Shown here: positions 63,283 to 64,000 of the stretch, piece after piece
Position numbering within the stretch: position 1 is the first letter of the stretch
How the letters are laid out: each line of letters starts with the position of its first letter
Assembly: GCA_965202955.1 (NCBI GenBank)
Contig: OZ241871.1
Span: forward strand, 124,001-188,000
DNA from: Bin5 sp034422415
Lineage (GTDB): Bacteria; Chloroflexota; Anaerolineae; Caldilineales; Caldilineaceae
Reading direction: 5' to 3'
Length of the DNA stretch: 64,000 bases
The notes under the pieces: model-generated
Told to the model about the DNA's origin: nothing
The model's database searches: none
Seen by the model: the letters and a program-made list of their open reading frames with translations, nothing else
Made by a program: the position numbers and the translations under genes

Positions 63283-64000
63283 ATGGCCGTATCGACGCTC
63301 GAACGCCGGAAGACGGATGCTGCCGCAGAGACGACTCCGATAGTGCCGCCACTAAACAACGGCGACCGCCTCACGCGTGCCGAATTCGAAAGCATCTACT
63401 CCGCCCACCCCGAAATCAAGAAAGCAGAACTCATCGAAGGAGTCGCCTACGTGCCGTCCCCCACGCGCTACCTCGAACATGGTGAACCCCTTTTCGACGT
63501 AATTGGCTGGCTAAGTGTCTATAGAGCGGCGACTCCTGGAGTTAAGGGCGGCGACAACACCACTCTCCGTCTGGACTTCGAAAACGAACCTCAGCCCGAC
63601 GCCCTCTTACGCCTTTTGCCTGAATACGGCGGCAATTCCCGCGTCGGAGAGGATGGCTACCTCGAAGGCGCGCCCGAACTGATCGTCGAAGTGGCTGCCA
63701 CCAGCGCCAGCTACGATCTGAACCAGAAAAAGCGCGTCTACGCCCGCAGCGGCGTCGCCGAATACATCGTCTATCTCGCCTATGAGCAGCGCATCATCTG
63801 GTTTATTCTGCGCCAAGGCGTTTACGAAGAGCAGAAACCGGACGAGAGCGGCCTGCTCAAAAGCGAGAGATTTCCCGGCCTGTGGTTGCAGCCGGACGCC
63901 CTCCTGGCCGGAGAAATAGGTCGCCTTTTGGAGGCGCTGCAACTGGGGCTGGCATCACAGGAACACAAGACATTCTGCGACGCGCTGGAAAACATGCGTA
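63283..64000 (+). CDS. Uma2 family (DUF820) putative restriction-endonuclease-fold protein, partial
   Basis: Runs from ATG 63283, with AGGAGGT at 63271-63277, to the window edge, 239 codons without a stop. The PD-(D/E)xK-like core is visible: LTRAEFESIYSAHPE, KKAELIEGVAYV, then QPDALLRL, APELIVEVAATSASYDLNQKKRVYARSGVAEYIVY with the Asp, Glu-x-Ala and Lys that replace the classical motif. Uma2 proteins are abundant in Chloroflexota and cyanobacteria and have no settled function. The C terminus lies outside the window. Confidence 0.88.
   Translation, partial: MAVSTLERRKTDAAAETTPIVPPLNNGDRLTRAEFESIYSAHPEIKKAELIEGVAYVPSPTRYLEHGEPLFDVIGWLSVYRAATPGVKGGDNTTLRLDFENEPQPDALLRLLPEYGGNSRVGEDGYLEGAPELIVEVAATSASYDLNQKKRVYARSGVAEYIVYLAYEQRIIWFILRQGVYEEQKPDESGLLKSERFPGLWLQPDALLAGEIGRLLEALQLGLASQEHKTFCDALENMR

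Overview
The window is GC-rich bacterial chromosome. Its gene content suggests a heterotrophic Chloroflexota-type bacterium, perhaps Caldilineaceae-like: many phytanoyl-CoA-dioxygenase-like oxygenases, VOC proteins, SDRs, several lipoprotein-dependent ABC importers, a tRNA-Trp T-box, Uma2 and PucR families. This taxonomic call is an inference from gene content, not from a marker gene. I saw no rRNA, tRNA or CRISPR array.

Layout. 1-18.5 kb is a catabolic island: five VOC proteins, two PhyH-type Fe(II)/2-oxoglutarate oxygenases, a sugar-phosphate isomerase-like protein, a metallo-beta-lactamase-fold hydrolase, three SDRs, a D-2-hydroxyacid dehydrogenase, a Tat-lipoprotein binding protein, a CUT2-type sugar importer whose binding-protein gene is tandemly duplicated, and an orphan MalF/MalG permease pair. 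18.5-23.1 kb holds housekeeping genes (metallophosphoesterase, ftsH, a membrane protein, dCMP deaminase). 23.2-30.4 kb, minus strand, is an amidohydrolase-like gene, a GH127-like glycosidase and an Opp/Dpp-type importer, read from a strong promoter at 30.7 kb.

31-57.6 kb is an aromatic amino acid locus made of two convergent operons. The plus-strand operon is trpE-trpS-trpG-(kinase-like)-trpD-trpC-(DUF554)-trpF-aroC-aroKB-aroQ and further genes, behind a consensus promoter and a T-box with a UGG (Trp) specifier. The minus-strand operon is aroH-pheA-aroF-aroF-tyrA-aroA-aroE-trpB-trpA, behind a consensus promoter, a short ORF packed with Phe/Tyr/Trp codons, and a strong intrinsic terminator. 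All seven shikimate steps, all seven Trp functions and chorismate mutase, prephenate dehydratase and prephenate dehydrogenase are encoded; only the aromatic aminotransferase is not seen. The most interesting object is the leader of the minus operon: it looks like a ribosome-mediated attenuator sensing all three aromatic amino acids, whereas the plus operon senses uncharged tRNA-Trp through a T-box.

58-64 kb holds two paralogous membrane proteins, a lipoprotein gene cut by an IS982-family element with a clear 6-bp target duplication (the element's transposase carries an amber codon), another SDR, and a partial Uma2-family gene at the right edge.
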